37,757 nt of DNA from the NCBI GenBank assembly GCA_018223125.1, contig JAAEZA010000042.1:1-37757 (forward strand). The letters are read 5' to 3'. Numbering within the stretch: the first letter of the stretch is position 1; every line of letters starts with the position of its first letter. Under the pieces are notes generated by a model, which was not told the origin of the DNA, made no database searches, and was given only the letters and a program-made list of their open reading frames with translations. The stretch comes from Paracoccaceae bacterium (lineage in GTDB: Bacteria; Pseudomonadota; Alphaproteobacteria; Rhodobacterales; Rhodobacteraceae). The position numbers and the translations under genes were made by a program. This document shows, in pieces, positions 1 through 8,198 of the stretch.

Positions 1-124
1 CAAAGCGGACACCCCTCTTGGCCAGCGCGTCAATATGGGGCGTATCCAGATGGGGGTGTCCGGCGCAGGACAGATAGTCCCAGCGAAGTTGGTCGCACAT
101 TATGAACAGAACGTTCTTGGCCAT
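1..124 (-). CDS. Sulfatase / alkaline phosphatase superfamily protein, N-terminal fragment
   Basis: Only the first 41 codons lie in the window; the gene runs off the left edge. The ATG at 124 follows a GAGGG ribosome binding site. The peptide begins MAKNVLFIMCDQLRWDYL and continues through HLDTPHIDALAKRGVRF. This is the typical N-terminus of type I sulfatases and related phosphonate/phosphate monoester hydrolases: a hydrophobic strand, then a metal-binding Asp (D11), then the TPxIDxLAxxGVRF motif. The catalytic Cys/Ser motif is outside the window, so substrate cannot be inferred. It lies downstream of the TRAP operon in the same direction but beyond a terminator, so it probably has its own promoter. 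A 9-base direct repeat (GGTCTTGGT at 136-144 and 150-158) sits just upstream. Confidence 0.8.
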   Translation of the reverse strand, partial: MAKNVLFIMCDQLRWDYLSCAGHPHLDTPHIDALAKRGVRF

Positions 125-161
125 TACAATCCCTCGGTCTTGGTCATCCGGTCTTGGTAAT

Positions 162-192
162 TAAAATGGCCGGAGCCTGAACAGCTCCGGCC
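162..192 (-). terminator. Intrinsic terminator after the TRAP operon
   Basis: On the minus strand a perfect 9-bp stem (GGCCGGAGC / GCTCCGGCC, 184-192 with 168-176) closes a 7-base loop and is followed by ATTTTAATTA. It lies 17 bases beyond the stop codon of the TAXI binding-protein gene and separates it from the sulfatase-like gene. Confidence 0.8.
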
Positions 193-208
193 GGTATCAA
201 AGGCCTTA

Positions 209-1240
209 TCAGGCTTTGGCGGCATCCGGAATATCGACGCCCAGTTCCAAAAGCGCACGCTGGCTTCCCGGATGAAGCGGCAGGTTGATGTCATCAACCG
301 CACCCTGAGGTGTCACCGCGCGCAGCCACGGCGATGTATCCGCCTCGGCCGCAACGCCGGCGTAAAAGGATTTTGTCATATCGTAGATCATCCCTTCATC
401 CGCCGCCTCGTTTGTCACGATCGCAACGGTCACGCCGATCGTTGTTACGTCTTCGTCATTCAACTGCTTGTCGCCATAAGCGCCGGCAGGCAGTTTTGCC
501 GCCCGATAGCCCGGGCCGCTCACCAGTTTTTGCACAGCCTCGGTTTCCAGTTTGTCCGCCGGAATGCCAAGAAAGCGCAGCTCGTTTGTCACAGCGATCT
601 GGGTCAAAACCGGACTGGGGGCATTGGTCGGGTTGCAGTAGACGTCAAGGTTTCCGTCCTGAAACGCCGCAGTCGCTGCGTCCCAGCCAAGCTTTACCGC
701 TTCATAGTCTGTGCCTTCTTCCAGACCCGTCACCGCTTTGAAGAGGCGCGCCATGGTTGCAAAAGCCGCACCGCCCGGTGGTCCGAGAAAGACCCGTTTG
801 CCCTTCACATCTTCCAGCGAATTGATGCCGGAGTCGCCATAAACCGCAATGTGATAGACCCCCATCGGGAAGTTCAGCACAGTGCGCAGTTTCTTCACCA
901 GTTCCGGCGCCTGATCAATCTTTGCGTACATGGCCGCTTTCTTGCGCATCAGCGCATGAATCGCCGGAGAGGACATGCAGAAATCGCTGCGGCCCATGGC
1001 CACCTCCAGCACATGACGGGTCGCCGCACCAGTCGCGTTCAACTGGATTTCATAATCGGGCAACGCTTTGTTTACCACATTGGCAAATGTGGTCATCACA
1101 AGGTTCGGACTTGTGCCCGGTCCAAGCGTGGACATGCGCAGCAGTTCTTTTGCAAACGCGCCTTTGGGCAGGGCTGCCAGAACGGCGGCTCCTGCGGTTC
1201 CGGCCAGCAGGCCGCGACGTGTCAGGGTCGTATCAGTCAT
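209..1240 (-). CDS. TAXI family TRAP transporter solute-binding protein
   Basis: This 343-residue periplasmic binding protein of the TAXI type would deliver its ligand to the fused TRAP permease encoded just upstream. The N-terminus carries a twin-arginine-like motif (TRRGLLAG, residues 7-14) followed by a hydrophobic stretch and a likely cleavage site after ALPKGAFA. The mature part has family features, including an early STLGPGTSPN segment, a GRSDFCMSS segment and LEDVKGKRVFLGPPGG. The ATG at 1240 follows a strong GAGGAGGA ribosome binding site that overlaps the permease stop codon, so the two are co-transcribed and probably coupled. The ligand is unknown. TAXI systems studied elsewhere carry organic acids or amino acids such as glutamate, but nothing here fixes the substrate. 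Confidence 0.93.
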   Translation of the reverse strand: MTDTTLTRRGLLAGTAGAAVLAALPKGAFAKELLRMSTLGPGTSPNLVMTTFANVVNKALPDYEIQLNATGAATRHVLEVAMGRSDFCMSSPAIHALMRKKAAMYAKIDQAPELVKKLRTVLNFPMGVYHIAVYGDSGINSLEDVKGKRVFLGPPGGAAFATMARLFKAVTGLEEGTDYEAVKLGWDAATAAFQDGNLDVYCNPTNAPSPVLTQIAVTNELRFLGIPADKLETEAVQKLVSGPGYRAAKLPAGAYGDKQLNDEDVTTIGVTVAIVTNEAADEGMIYDMTKSFYAGVAAEADTSPWLRAVTPQGAVDDINLPLHPGSQRALLELGVDIPDAAKA

Positions 1241-1251
1241 AAAGTTCCTCC

Positions 1252-3120
1252 TCAGGTGTGTGAATTTTCAGGGATAAAGACAGCGCCAAACCGCGCTACG
1301 GACGACAGAGCGACGCCCGCTGCGACAGCGATCCAGGACACAGTCGGCCCAAAGAACAAGAGCGCAACCGCAATAGCCAGCCCGATCGGCGCATAACGTT
1401 TCATGCCCCGTTGGGGGTAACAGGCGCGCGAAATCAGCAGGACAGCAAAGCCCACAAACAGAATGGATTGCGCAGATTCCCACAGGCTGTAACCGGTGCC
1501 AAGCAACATCGCGGGTTGGTAGATGAAGGCGAAGGGAATCACGAAGCCCGGCAGAGCGAGACGCGAGGCTTCAACAGCAGTGCGCATCGCACCCGATCGC
1601 GCAATCGGGGCCGCCGCAAAGGCCGCCAGCGCCACGGGTGGTGTCACGGCAGAAAGGACTCCGAAATACAACACGAACATATGGGTGTGAATAATCGGCA
1701 CACCTAGGCGTTGCAGGGCCGGCCCCATCACAAGAACGATGATCAGATAGGCCGGAACCGTGGGCATCCCCATCCCCAGAAACAGGCAGGCCAGCGCCAT
1801 AAGAACCAAGGACACCAACAGCTGCCCGTCCGCATAGCTCGCCACAAGGGAAGCAAAGCGCAGACCGACGCCGGTGAGGTTCAAAATGCCGATGATAATG
1901 CCGACGGCACCCACAATCACAACCAGTTGCGCAGAGATCATCCCCGCAGATCGGATGAACCGCAGCCACGAGGCCAGATCCGCCAGCAGGCCGGGACGCA
2001 GGGCAAACCCGAAGACAACGGCAAAGGCAACGCCGATAAAGCCGGAATAGGCCGGAGAAGCCCCGCCAACCATCGCGACAACAATTGCCGTAAGCGAGAG
2101 CATGAAGACGATGATTTGCGCGACTTCACGCCAGTTGAACCGGACTTTTTCGGGCGGAGACACATCCAGATCCATATCCCGCGCCGCACTGGAAATCGAC
2201 ATGAACAATCCCGCGTAATACAGGATTGCAGGAACTGTTGCCGCCGCACAAATGGTCAGGTAGGGCTGGCCCGTGACATCTGCCATAATAAAGGCCACAG
2301 CTCCCATGATCGGCGGCGTAATCTGCCCGCCACTGGAGGCCGCAGCCTCTACCGCGCCGGCGAAATGCGCCTTGAAGCCCCGCTTCTTGATCAGGGGAAT
2401 GGTAATCACACCAGTGCCCACAACATTGGCTACCGCACTGCCCGAAATCGTCCCGAACAGCCCGCTGGCCACAGTGGCCGCTGCTGCCGGACCCGAGCGC
2501 ACACGGCCTGTTGCAGCAAGCGCAAGCTTCACCAGAACCCTGTCGATGGTCAGAAACTCCAGCACGGCGCCAAAGATAATGAAGATCAGGATGGTTGAAA
2601 CCACAGTGGCCATCGGGCGCCCGAACACACCGTCAAAGGAGTACCACAATACCTGTATCAATTCCTCTGAAGTGATCCCTGCATGGCGCATGAAACCCGG
2701 CGCATGCTGCCCCAAAGCCCCGTAAATAAGCACAATCGCGGCCACGCTCGCCATGACCATCCCGACAGAGCGGCGGGTCAGTTCAATAACCGCAATCAGC
2801 CCCAGCCAGCCGAGCCAGATGTCTGCCTCTGTCAAAAAGTAGAGGCCGGTTTCAATCTCGGCCGCAGCCTTGAAATATTGCCAGACAGCAACCCCGAGAA
2901 AACCGGCCGTCACTACTGCCACAAGTTTGTCGAGCACCTTCGGGCTCTCGCTGATGTGGAACAAAAGGACCAGCAGCCCTGCCACCAGAAGCATACCCAC
3001 GCGCAAATAGGATTCACTGAAAACGCCGAAAACCGAAACGTAAAAGACAACGGCAATGATAAGTGCGGACAGCGCCAAACTCACACCACTGACGGATCGG
3101 GAAAGCAGGTTCTGCACCAT
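1252..3120 (-). CDS. TRAP transporter fused permease (DctQ-DctM type, TAXI-associated)
   Basis: This is an integral inner-membrane protein of about 622 residues, in which the small 4-TM and large 12-TM TRAP subunits are fused, as is usual for TAXI systems. Family motifs include GTISGSAVANVVGTG, EAAASSGGQITPPIMGA and GMGMPTVPAYLI. Hydrophobic segments run along the whole length. In-frame starts exist at 3147 (GTG), 3144 and 3138, but a GGAGGAGA sequence placed 8 bases before the ATG at 3120 makes MVQNLLSRSV the best N-terminus. It is the first gene of a two-gene operon with the binding protein. It is divergent from an IclR gene, with about 120 bases between the starts, and that regulator is a plausible controller. 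Confidence 0.93.
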   Translation of the reverse strand: MVQNLLSRSVSGVSLALSALIIAVVFYVSVFGVFSESYLRVGMLLVAGLLVLLFHISESPKVLDKLVAVVTAGFLGVAVWQYFKAAAEIETGLYFLTEADIWLGWLGLIAVIELTRRSVGMVMASVAAIVLIYGALGQHAPGFMRHAGITSEELIQVLWYSFDGVFGRPMATVVSTILIFIIFGAVLEFLTIDRVLVKLALAATGRVRSGPAAAATVASGLFGTISGSAVANVVGTGVITIPLIKKRGFKAHFAGAVEAAASSGGQITPPIMGAVAFIMADVTGQPYLTICAAATVPAILYYAGLFMSISSAARDMDLDVSPPEKVRFNWREVAQIIVFMLSLTAIVVAMVGGASPAYSGFIGVAFAVVFGFALRPGLLADLASWLRFIRSAGMISAQLVVIVGAVGIIIGILNLTGVGLRFASLVASYADGQLLVSLVLMALACLFLGMGMPTVPAYLIIVLVMGPALQRLGVPIIHTHMFVLYFGVLSAVTPPVALAAFAAAPIARSGAMRTAVEASRLALPGFVIPFAFIYQPAMLLGTGYSLWESAQSILFVGFAVLLISRACYPQRGMKRYAPIGLAIAVALLFFGPTVSWIAVAAGVALSSVARFGAVFIPENSHT

Positions 3121-3209
3121 CCGATTATTCTCCTCCATGATCATCACAAACGGCGGTTCCCCCGAAGTTCGTGAATCGTGTGGCGTGTGACTAGACAGTT
3201 CGACCGGTA

Positions 3210-3240
3210 TAGTCGAGACTACGTTTCACCAGGTGGAACG
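3210..3240. promoter_or_regulatory. Two adjacent inverted repeats at the IclR/TRAP divergent promoter
   Basis: Positions 3210-3221 hold TAGTC-GA-GACTA. Positions 3222-3240 hold a 19-bp near-palindrome whose core is GTTTCACC-A-GGTGGAAC, with one mismatched pair besides the centre. The second dyad contains the ribosome binding site (AGGTGGA) of the IclR gene that starts at 3244. Such dyads are typical of IclR-family sites, and binding here would repress the regulator itself. This is inference from symmetry and position only. Confidence 0.5.
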
Positions 3241-3243
3241 AAA

Positions 3244-4050
3244 ATGACAAAAACAAATCGCTCGGTAGAGCGCAGTATGGATATTCTCGAAACGGTCTCG
3301 GATCTCGGCGTGTGTACACTGGGGTTTCTGGCCCAGCAGACGGCTTTGCCCAAACCGACCGTATTGAGAATCTGCAAAACTCTGGTGGACCGCCGCTGGC
3401 TCTCCCAAAGCAAAAACGACAAACGCTACCGGATCGGCCCGCGATTTCCGCGCATGGAAACTACTCCGGGCCTGATAGATGCGCTGGTTGAATCCGGCAG
3501 CACTGCCATTGTTGAACTCTCCGCAGCCACCGGTCTGGGGGTCGATCTGGCGGCTTCCATCGGAGAGGGACGTCTGGAAATCGTAGACACCACCCGTCAG
3601 TTCGCCTTGCACGGGATTTTTCCGGATTGTGTCGGCTATCGCCCTTCCCCCTTCCGGTCCGCGCTCGGGTGCGTGTTTCTTGCGGCACTGGACACTGAAA
3701 CCCGCGTCCGTTGCACGGCAAGGCTGGCAGCCACTTTAACAGGATCCGACCGCGCAGCTGCTATGGAATTTCCGCGAAAGGTGGACGACATCCGGACCAA
3801 AGGATTTGCTGTGCGGGAAAAAGGGTATTGGGGGCGGGCTGTTGATTACGGCGGCGTCCCGACTGCGATCAGCGTTGCCGTGCGTTCCGGCGACAAAACG
3901 GTAGGTGCGATCAGTCTGGTCTGGCTGGCCGAGCAATATGAAACAGGCACAATTGTCGAAAAATACCTGCACAGGTTGCAAAAAACTGCACAAGTCATCG
4001 GGGCGCAACTGGCTGCCGAACATCCCCAACTTCTGCTTCCATCAATGTAA
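3244..4050 (+). CDS. IclR family transcriptional regulator
   Basis: This 268-residue regulator has an N-terminal winged helix-turn-helix (about residues 5-70: RSVERSMDILETVSDLG, then a recognition-helix region ALPKPTVLRICKTLVDRRWL). A C-terminal effector-binding domain follows, with GLGVDLAASIGEGRLEIVD and PFRSALGCVFLAAL. The ATG at 3244 is preferred over an in-frame ATG at 3178, because AGGTGGA lies 6 bases upstream and the shorter form matches normal IclR length. It lies between the divergent TRAP operon and the co-directional TTT operon, so it could control either or both. A palindrome overlaps its own ribosome binding site, which suggests autorepression. The effector is unknown. Confidence 0.9.
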   Translation: MTKTNRSVERSMDILETVSDLGVCTLGFLAQQTALPKPTVLRICKTLVDRRWLSQSKNDKRYRIGPRFPRMETTPGLIDALVESGSTAIVELSAATGLGVDLAASIGEGRLEIVDTTRQFALHGIFPDCVGYRPSPFRSALGCVFLAALDTETRVRCTARLAATLTGSDRAAAMEFPRKVDDIRTKGFAVREKGYWGRAVDYGGVPTAISVAVRSGDKTVGAISLVWLAEQYETGTIVEKYLHRLQKTAQVIGAQLAAEHPQLLLPSM

Positions 4051-4273
4051 AGCGGGCGCCTGACTGGAATGCTCTGTTTCTTGCAACCTGCACTGTGCAA
4101 AATCCGGGAAAGATTGAATGCGTGCAGAGCACGTTTAAGAAATTTTAGTAAGTTCAAATGATTACAGAGGGTTTAACCGGAATTTTATCAGTGGTAAAAA
4201 ATTCCTGTATTGAACGGCGCCGGAAAATATGATTAACATATTAATAAGTATTTCACTTACGGGAGGATAACAA
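4051..4273 (+). promoter_or_regulatory. AT-rich promoter region of the TTT operon with three dyads
   Basis: This non-coding gap is markedly more AT-rich than its surroundings. Near its start is a small hairpin (CGTGC-AGA-GCACG, 4121-4133, followed by TTTAAG) that may weakly terminate the IclR transcript. Three inverted repeats follow: GGAATTTT-11 bases-AAAATTCC (4179-4205), AATATG-ATTAA-CATATT (4226-4242) and TAAGT-5 bases-ACTTA (4245-4259). The last ends just before the GGGAGGAT ribosome binding site of tctC. They are candidate regulator sites. No confident -35/-10 pair was assigned. Confidence 0.55.
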
Positions 4274-5221
4274 GTGAAACTGAAATCCAGAATTCTTGCG
4301 CTTGGCGCATCGGCACTCATGGCCCTTTCCGCACCGGTTTTTGCCGAAGACTGGGCACCGGACGGACCGCTTACAATTCAGATCGGCTTTGGCGCGGGGG
4401 GGTCAACCGACACGATGGGGCGCGTGCTTGGCAAGGTTATGAAGGACAACACAGGCTGGAACGTTGTTGTCGAAAACAAACCGGGCGGCGGCGGCGTCGC
4501 GATGTTTACAGGGCTGTCCCAAATGCCGCCAAACCGGAATATTGTTGGTATGGGGGTCAGCATCCCTGTGCTGGTACAGTTGGTTAATCGCGGCGACCAG
4601 CTACCGTTTGACGTCGACAGTTTCGATTATCTTGGCACTGTAGCTAAAGCCGAACTTGCACTTGTCGCCAGCAAGGATGCACCGTTTGACACGCTGGAAG
4701 AAATGGTCGCCCACGCCAAGGAACAGGGCACTCTGGCCGTCGCCACTATGGCGCCACCACAGGTTCTCGTGATGAAACAGACCGAAGCCAAAACTGGCGC
4801 AAGCTTCAACCTTGTAACCGCCGATGGCGGGGCCGAAGTTATGAAACTGATCCTTGGGGGGCAGGTTCTGGCGGGTTTCGGATCGGGCGAACAATACCCC
4901 TATCTTGAATCCGGTGACATGAAAGTCATTGCCGGTGCAAACCAGTCCCGTCTGAGCTATGCGCCCGATGTGAAAACCTTCACTGAATCCGGTGTACCGG
5001 CCTATGTGGACCCTGTATTCTTCCTTGCGATGACCGGCGGCACTGATCCTGAGGCGATCAAAGCAATTTCAGCCGCGATAGACGAGGCAATCACAGCCCC
5101 CGAGTTTGTGGAAATCGTGCGCAATGCCGTCAAAGGCGACCCGATCAATATGGGCGTCGAAGGCACCAAGCAGATGATGGTGGACGGTCTGGCCAACGCC
5201 AAAGTCCTGTTTGGCAAATAA
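4274..5221 (+). CDS. tctC: Tripartite tricarboxylate transporter (TTT) substrate-binding protein, TctC family
   Basis: This 315-residue periplasmic binding protein belongs to the TTT transporter. It starts with GTG at 4274 behind GGGAGGAT. The signal peptide covers about residues 1-24, with cleavage after APVFA. The mature protein shows TctC/Bug family features: an IQIGFGAGGSTDTMGR segment near the N-terminus, VVENKPGGGG, and a C-terminal IVRNAVKGDPINMG region. The family binds carboxylated ligands such as citrate, tartrate, aromatic acids or amino acids; the ligand here cannot be read from sequence. It is first in the tctC-tctB-tctA order. A strong stem-loop separates it from tctB, which would favour higher expression of the binding protein. 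Confidence 0.92.
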   Translation: MKLKSRILALGASALMALSAPVFAEDWAPDGPLTIQIGFGAGGSTDTMGRVLGKVMKDNTGWNVVVENKPGGGGVAMFTGLSQMPPNRNIVGMGVSIPVLVQLVNRGDQLPFDVDSFDYLGTVAKAELALVASKDAPFDTLEEMVAHAKEQGTLAVATMAPPQVLVMKQTEAKTGASFNLVTADGGAEVMKLILGGQVLAGFGSGEQYPYLESGDMKVIAGANQSRLSYAPDVKTFTESGVPAYVDPVFFLAMTGGTDPEAIKAISAAIDEAITAPEFVEIVRNAVKGDPINMGVEGTKQMMVDGLANAKVLFGK

Positions 5222-5232
5222 AAACCGATTAA

Positions 5233-5258
5233 TCCCCCGTCACCATTCCGACGGGGGA
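5233..5258 (+). promoter_or_regulatory. Stem-loop between tctC and tctB
   Basis: A perfect 9-bp stem (TCCCCCGTC / GACGGGGGA) with an 8-base loop begins 11 bases after the tctC stop. It is followed by AACATCG with no U-tract, so it is more likely a partial attenuator or an RNA-stabilising 3' end than a full terminator. Similar elements follow the other two plus-strand binding-protein genes in this window. Confidence 0.65.
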
Positions 5259-5280
5259 AACATCGTTGGGGGGGGATCAC

Positions 5281-5703
5281 GTGGTGTCGGCGGACCGTAT
5301 TTCCGGTATATTCTTTTTGTTGCTCGGGCTCGCGATGTACTTCGTGGTCAATCCCGCCCATATCGAGGCAGTGGAGGGAGGCAGTCTGAATCCCAAAACC
5401 GTGCCCGACATTATTTCCCTGATCCTGGCGTTGTGTGGCGGTTTGCTGGTTTTAAAGCCGACGACCCATCAAGTGGCAAATCTTCAGAATATCCTGCGGA
5501 CCGCGGGCTACAGCCTGCTTCTGGTCGCGGGGCTTTTTGCCATGTCCCGTTTCGGTTTTGAATATGTTGCGCCACTGCTTGCTTTCGCCATCATGTGGTT
5601 CATCGGAGAGCGGCGCCCCTTCTGGCTGGCTTTCGGCGCTGTCGGTATGCCTGCACTGATCTGGTTTCTTGTGACCCAAGCGCTTGGTCGCGCATTGCCT
5701 TAA
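5281..5703 (+). CDS. tctB: TTT transporter small membrane subunit, TctB family
   Basis: This is a small membrane protein of about 140 residues with four predicted hydrophobic segments: ISGIFFLLLGLAMYFVV, IISLILALCGGLLVL, YSLLLVAGLFAM, and a pair near the C-terminus ending WFLVTQALGRAL. Size, topology and position between tctC and tctA identify it as TctB, a poorly conserved family. GTG at 5281 is preferred as start because a G-rich ribosome binding site lies about 4-10 bases upstream; a TTG at 5266 is the other in-frame option. It partners TctA in the inner membrane. The next gene starts 11 bases after its stop. Confidence 0.85.
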   Translation: MVSADRISGIFFLLLGLAMYFVVNPAHIEAVEGGSLNPKTVPDIISLILALCGGLLVLKPTTHQVANLQNILRTAGYSLLLVAGLFAMSRFGFEYVAPLLAFAIMWFIGERRPFWLAFGAVGMPALIWFLVTQALGRALP

Positions 5704-5714
5704 AGGACCGCTCC

Positions 5715-7229
5715 ATGGTGGATTATGCAACGATACTTGCAGGCTTCGGGGACGCTTTTACCCCGTTCAACCTGATGTTTGTGCTTTTTGGAGTGCTACT
5801 GGGCCAGTTCGTCGGCGCGGTGCCCGGTATCGGACCGATTATGGCTATGGCAATCGCGATACCCTTTACCTTCGGGCTGGATCCGCTACCCGCCATTGCC
5901 TTTCTGGTTGGGGTCAACAAGGGCGGTCTGGTGGGCGGGGCGGTTCCCGCCATTCTGATGAATACACCCGGAACACCCGATGCAGCAGCTACGGCGCTTG
6001 ACGGGCATCCGCTGGCCAAACAGGGCAAACCGCTGAAGGCCACGAAAATGGCCCTGTTTTCGTCCGTAACGGGGGATTTGTTCAGCGACATCGTCCTTAT
6101 CACCGTTTCAGCGCCATTGGCGATCATGGCGCTGAAGATGGGTCCGATCGAAGTGGTCGCCCTGATGATTTTTGCCTTTTCAATTCTCGCCGGGCTGATC
6201 GGCAACTCTTTGATAAAAGGCATTATCGCCGCTGCGCTTGGCTTGCTGGTGGCTTCGGTCGGGCAGGATCCGGAACATTATACACCGCGGCTGATCTTCG
6301 GATATTGGGATCTTTTTGACGGGCTGCCCCTGCCGTCCGTTGCGATCGGGATGCTTGCCATTTCGGAGATCCTGCGGCGTATGTCGCTGGCCCATGGCAA
6401 TGTGAAATCCGGCATCATCACAGACGGTTCCCAGACACCCGAAGATCGCCGCGTCAGTTGGGCAGAATACTGGGCCTGCCGTTACACAATGTTGCGCGGC
6501 GCAACAATCGGTACGATTCTTGGCGCCCTGCCCGGCATCGGGTCTACAGCCGCCGCCTTCATGTCCTATGCTATGACAAAAGCCGGCTCTAAAGACCCGA
6601 CAAGCTTTGGCAAAGGCAACCTGCAAGGGATTGCAGCGTCTGAATCCGCGAACTCTGCGGTGGTCGGGGCGAACCTGATTCCGCTCCTGACGCTCGGCAT
6701 TCCGGGAAGTGTGGGCGCGGCCCTGATCATCTCGGCCTTTATGATCCACGGAATGCAGCCCGGCCCCTTGCTGTTTGAACAACAGGGTCGTCTTGTGTAC
6801 GGGCTGTTTGGTGCAATGCTGATGGCAAATTTCGTAAACCTGTGGGTCGGACAACTGGGTTTGCGGTTCTGGACCAAAGTCGTTTCGGCACCGGAATCCA
6901 TCATCTTTTCCGCTGCTTTGCTGTTGTGCATCGTGGGCGTTTCCATGGCCACCAGCGGGTTGTTCGGCGTAGCCATCATGCTGATCTTCGCCATTGTCGG
7001 CTATCTGATGTCTACTTTCGGATATTCGCTGGTGATCTTTATCATCGCCTTCTTCCTAGGCCCGCGTTTTGAAAAATCCATTGCCCAGTCGCTGGCCCTG
7101 ACGAACGGCGACCTGACGCAAATGCTTAAAAGTCCGGTCGCCGTGGCCCTGCTGGTTCTGTCAGTTGTGTCCTTTGTCTATTTCCTGCGCAAGAATGCAC
7201 AGGCAGCGGCGCTGGAGACAAAGATGTGA
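5715..7229 (+). CDS. tctA: TTT transporter large permease subunit, TctA family
   Basis: This is a 504-residue inner-membrane permease. TctA signatures are clear: VGAVPGIGP at residues 33-41, the KGGLVGGAVPAILMNTPGTP region ending near residue 88, and LGIPGSVGAALIISAFMIHG in the second half, which mirrors the first repeat. About a dozen hydrophobic segments are present. The ATG at 5715 (MVDYATIL) follows AAGGA at 5703-5707 and gives the normal family length, whereas the longer open frame from 5595 would overlap tctB. It is the last gene of the transporter operon. It carries the substrate bound by TctC across the membrane, driven by an ion gradient as known for the family. Confidence 0.95.
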   Translation: MVDYATILAGFGDAFTPFNLMFVLFGVLLGQFVGAVPGIGPIMAMAIAIPFTFGLDPLPAIAFLVGVNKGGLVGGAVPAILMNTPGTPDAAATALDGHPLAKQGKPLKATKMALFSSVTGDLFSDIVLITVSAPLAIMALKMGPIEVVALMIFAFSILAGLIGNSLIKGIIAAALGLLVASVGQDPEHYTPRLIFGYWDLFDGLPLPSVAIGMLAISEILRRMSLAHGNVKSGIITDGSQTPEDRRVSWAEYWACRYTMLRGATIGTILGALPGIGSTAAAFMSYAMTKAGSKDPTSFGKGNLQGIAASESANSAVVGANLIPLLTLGIPGSVGAALIISAFMIHGMQPGPLLFEQQGRLVYGLFGAMLMANFVNLWVGQLGLRFWTKVVSAPESIIFSAALLLCIVGVSMATSGLFGVAIMLIFAIVGYLMSTFGYSLVIFIIAFFLGPRFEKSIAQSLALTNGDLTQMLKSPVAVALLVLSVVSFVYFLRKNAQAAALETKM

Positions 7230-7332
7230 TCATACGCGAACCGCTTTGCGCTCGAACCCCTCATCACGGCGTGTTATAGGCTTGATCAAACAGGCAGGTA
7301 TCATCCCACCCAAATGATCGCAGGAAGATACC

Positions 7333-8133
7333 ATGACAAAACCAGCCACAGGCAAACGCCCACCCCGCCTTTTCACCGTGTCCGCCGTGCGCCGTGTTTC
7401 GGCCCATATGATCCGCGTCACCTTTAACAGCCCCGAAATCGGAGAGATTGCTAACGGCTGCGAGGGGGCAAACTGCAAGCTGTTCCTTCCAAAGGCAGGA
7501 CAGGACAAGGCTTCGTTCCACGCGCAGTTGATCAATGGCCCCCGTCCGGTTGTGCGCACCTACACCGTGCGCCACCAAAGGCAGAAAGCCTGTGAAATGG
7601 ACATTGATTTTGTCGATCACGGAGACGCCGGTCCGGCTTCGGCATGGGCAAGGGCCGCGCAGGTGGGCTCTTTTTGCGGCTTTGCCGGACCCGGCCCTGT
7701 TAAGGTTAAAGCCTATGAGGCAGACCAGTATCTTGTGGTCGCCGACCTGTCTGCCCTGCCGCTTGCTGCGGCCACGTTAGAGGCGATGCCCGAACGTGCC
7801 AAAGGCACTGCGATTTTCGAGATCACCCATCCCGATGACCGGCAGCCCCTGAAAATGCCGGCAGGGGTCACTGCCCGCTGGGTGATAAACCCCGACCCTT
7901 CCAGACCGGATGGTCAGGTGGAAGAACTGGTGCGCCAGCTTCCGTGGCCCGACGAACGCCTGCAGGTGTGTATCGCCGGTGAAAGCAGTATGATCCGCGC
8001 CCTGCGCCAATATCTCCTTATAGACCGCAAACTGCCCAAAGCGGATGCCTATATCGCCGGTTACTGGAAGATCGGGCTGGTCGAGGATGAACATCAGATC
8101 GAAAAGCGCAAGGAAGCGGCACTGGCGGGTTAG
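7333..8133 (+). CDS. Siderophore-interacting protein / FAD-binding ferric reductase-like
   Basis: This 266-residue cytoplasmic flavoprotein belongs to the SIP (siderophore-interacting protein) family. These proteins use NAD(P)H and FAD to reduce ferric siderophores or other substrates. The N-terminal FAD domain contains RTYTVRHQ (about residues 74-81), matching the family's R-x-Y-T/S-x-R flavin motif, followed by DIDFVDHGDAGPASAWA. The C-terminal half ends with YIAGYWKIGLVEDEH, the characteristic family tail. The ATG at 7333 is preceded by AGGAAG. No siderophore receptor or transporter is nearby, and no Fur-like box was recognised. It follows tctA by about 100 bases, so a non-iron role linked to the flanking transporter and hydrolase is possible. 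Confidence 0.88.
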   Translation: MTKPATGKRPPRLFTVSAVRRVSAHMIRVTFNSPEIGEIANGCEGANCKLFLPKAGQDKASFHAQLINGPRPVVRTYTVRHQRQKACEMDIDFVDHGDAGPASAWARAAQVGSFCGFAGPGPVKVKAYEADQYLVVADLSALPLAAATLEAMPERAKGTAIFEITHPDDRQPLKMPAGVTARWVINPDPSRPDGQVEELVRQLPWPDERLQVCIAGESSMIRALRQYLLIDRKLPKADAYIAGYWKIGLVEDEHQIEKRKEAALAG

Positions 8134-8198
8134 TCTCTGGTCAACTTGTGGTTCGCGGCCTAAAGTGCTGCGAACCCAGAGAGATTCAGGACCGCACC

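Noticed and set aside
272-1396. 374-codon plus-strand open frame opposite the TAXI binding-protein gene
   Set aside because: It is the reverse frame of a clearly recognisable gene, with no domain and no ribosome binding site, and it runs into the permease gene.
5595-5714. Possible 40-residue extension of TctA
   Set aside because: It overlaps tctB coding sequence, and the ATG at 5715 has an AAGGA site and matches the family N-terminus.
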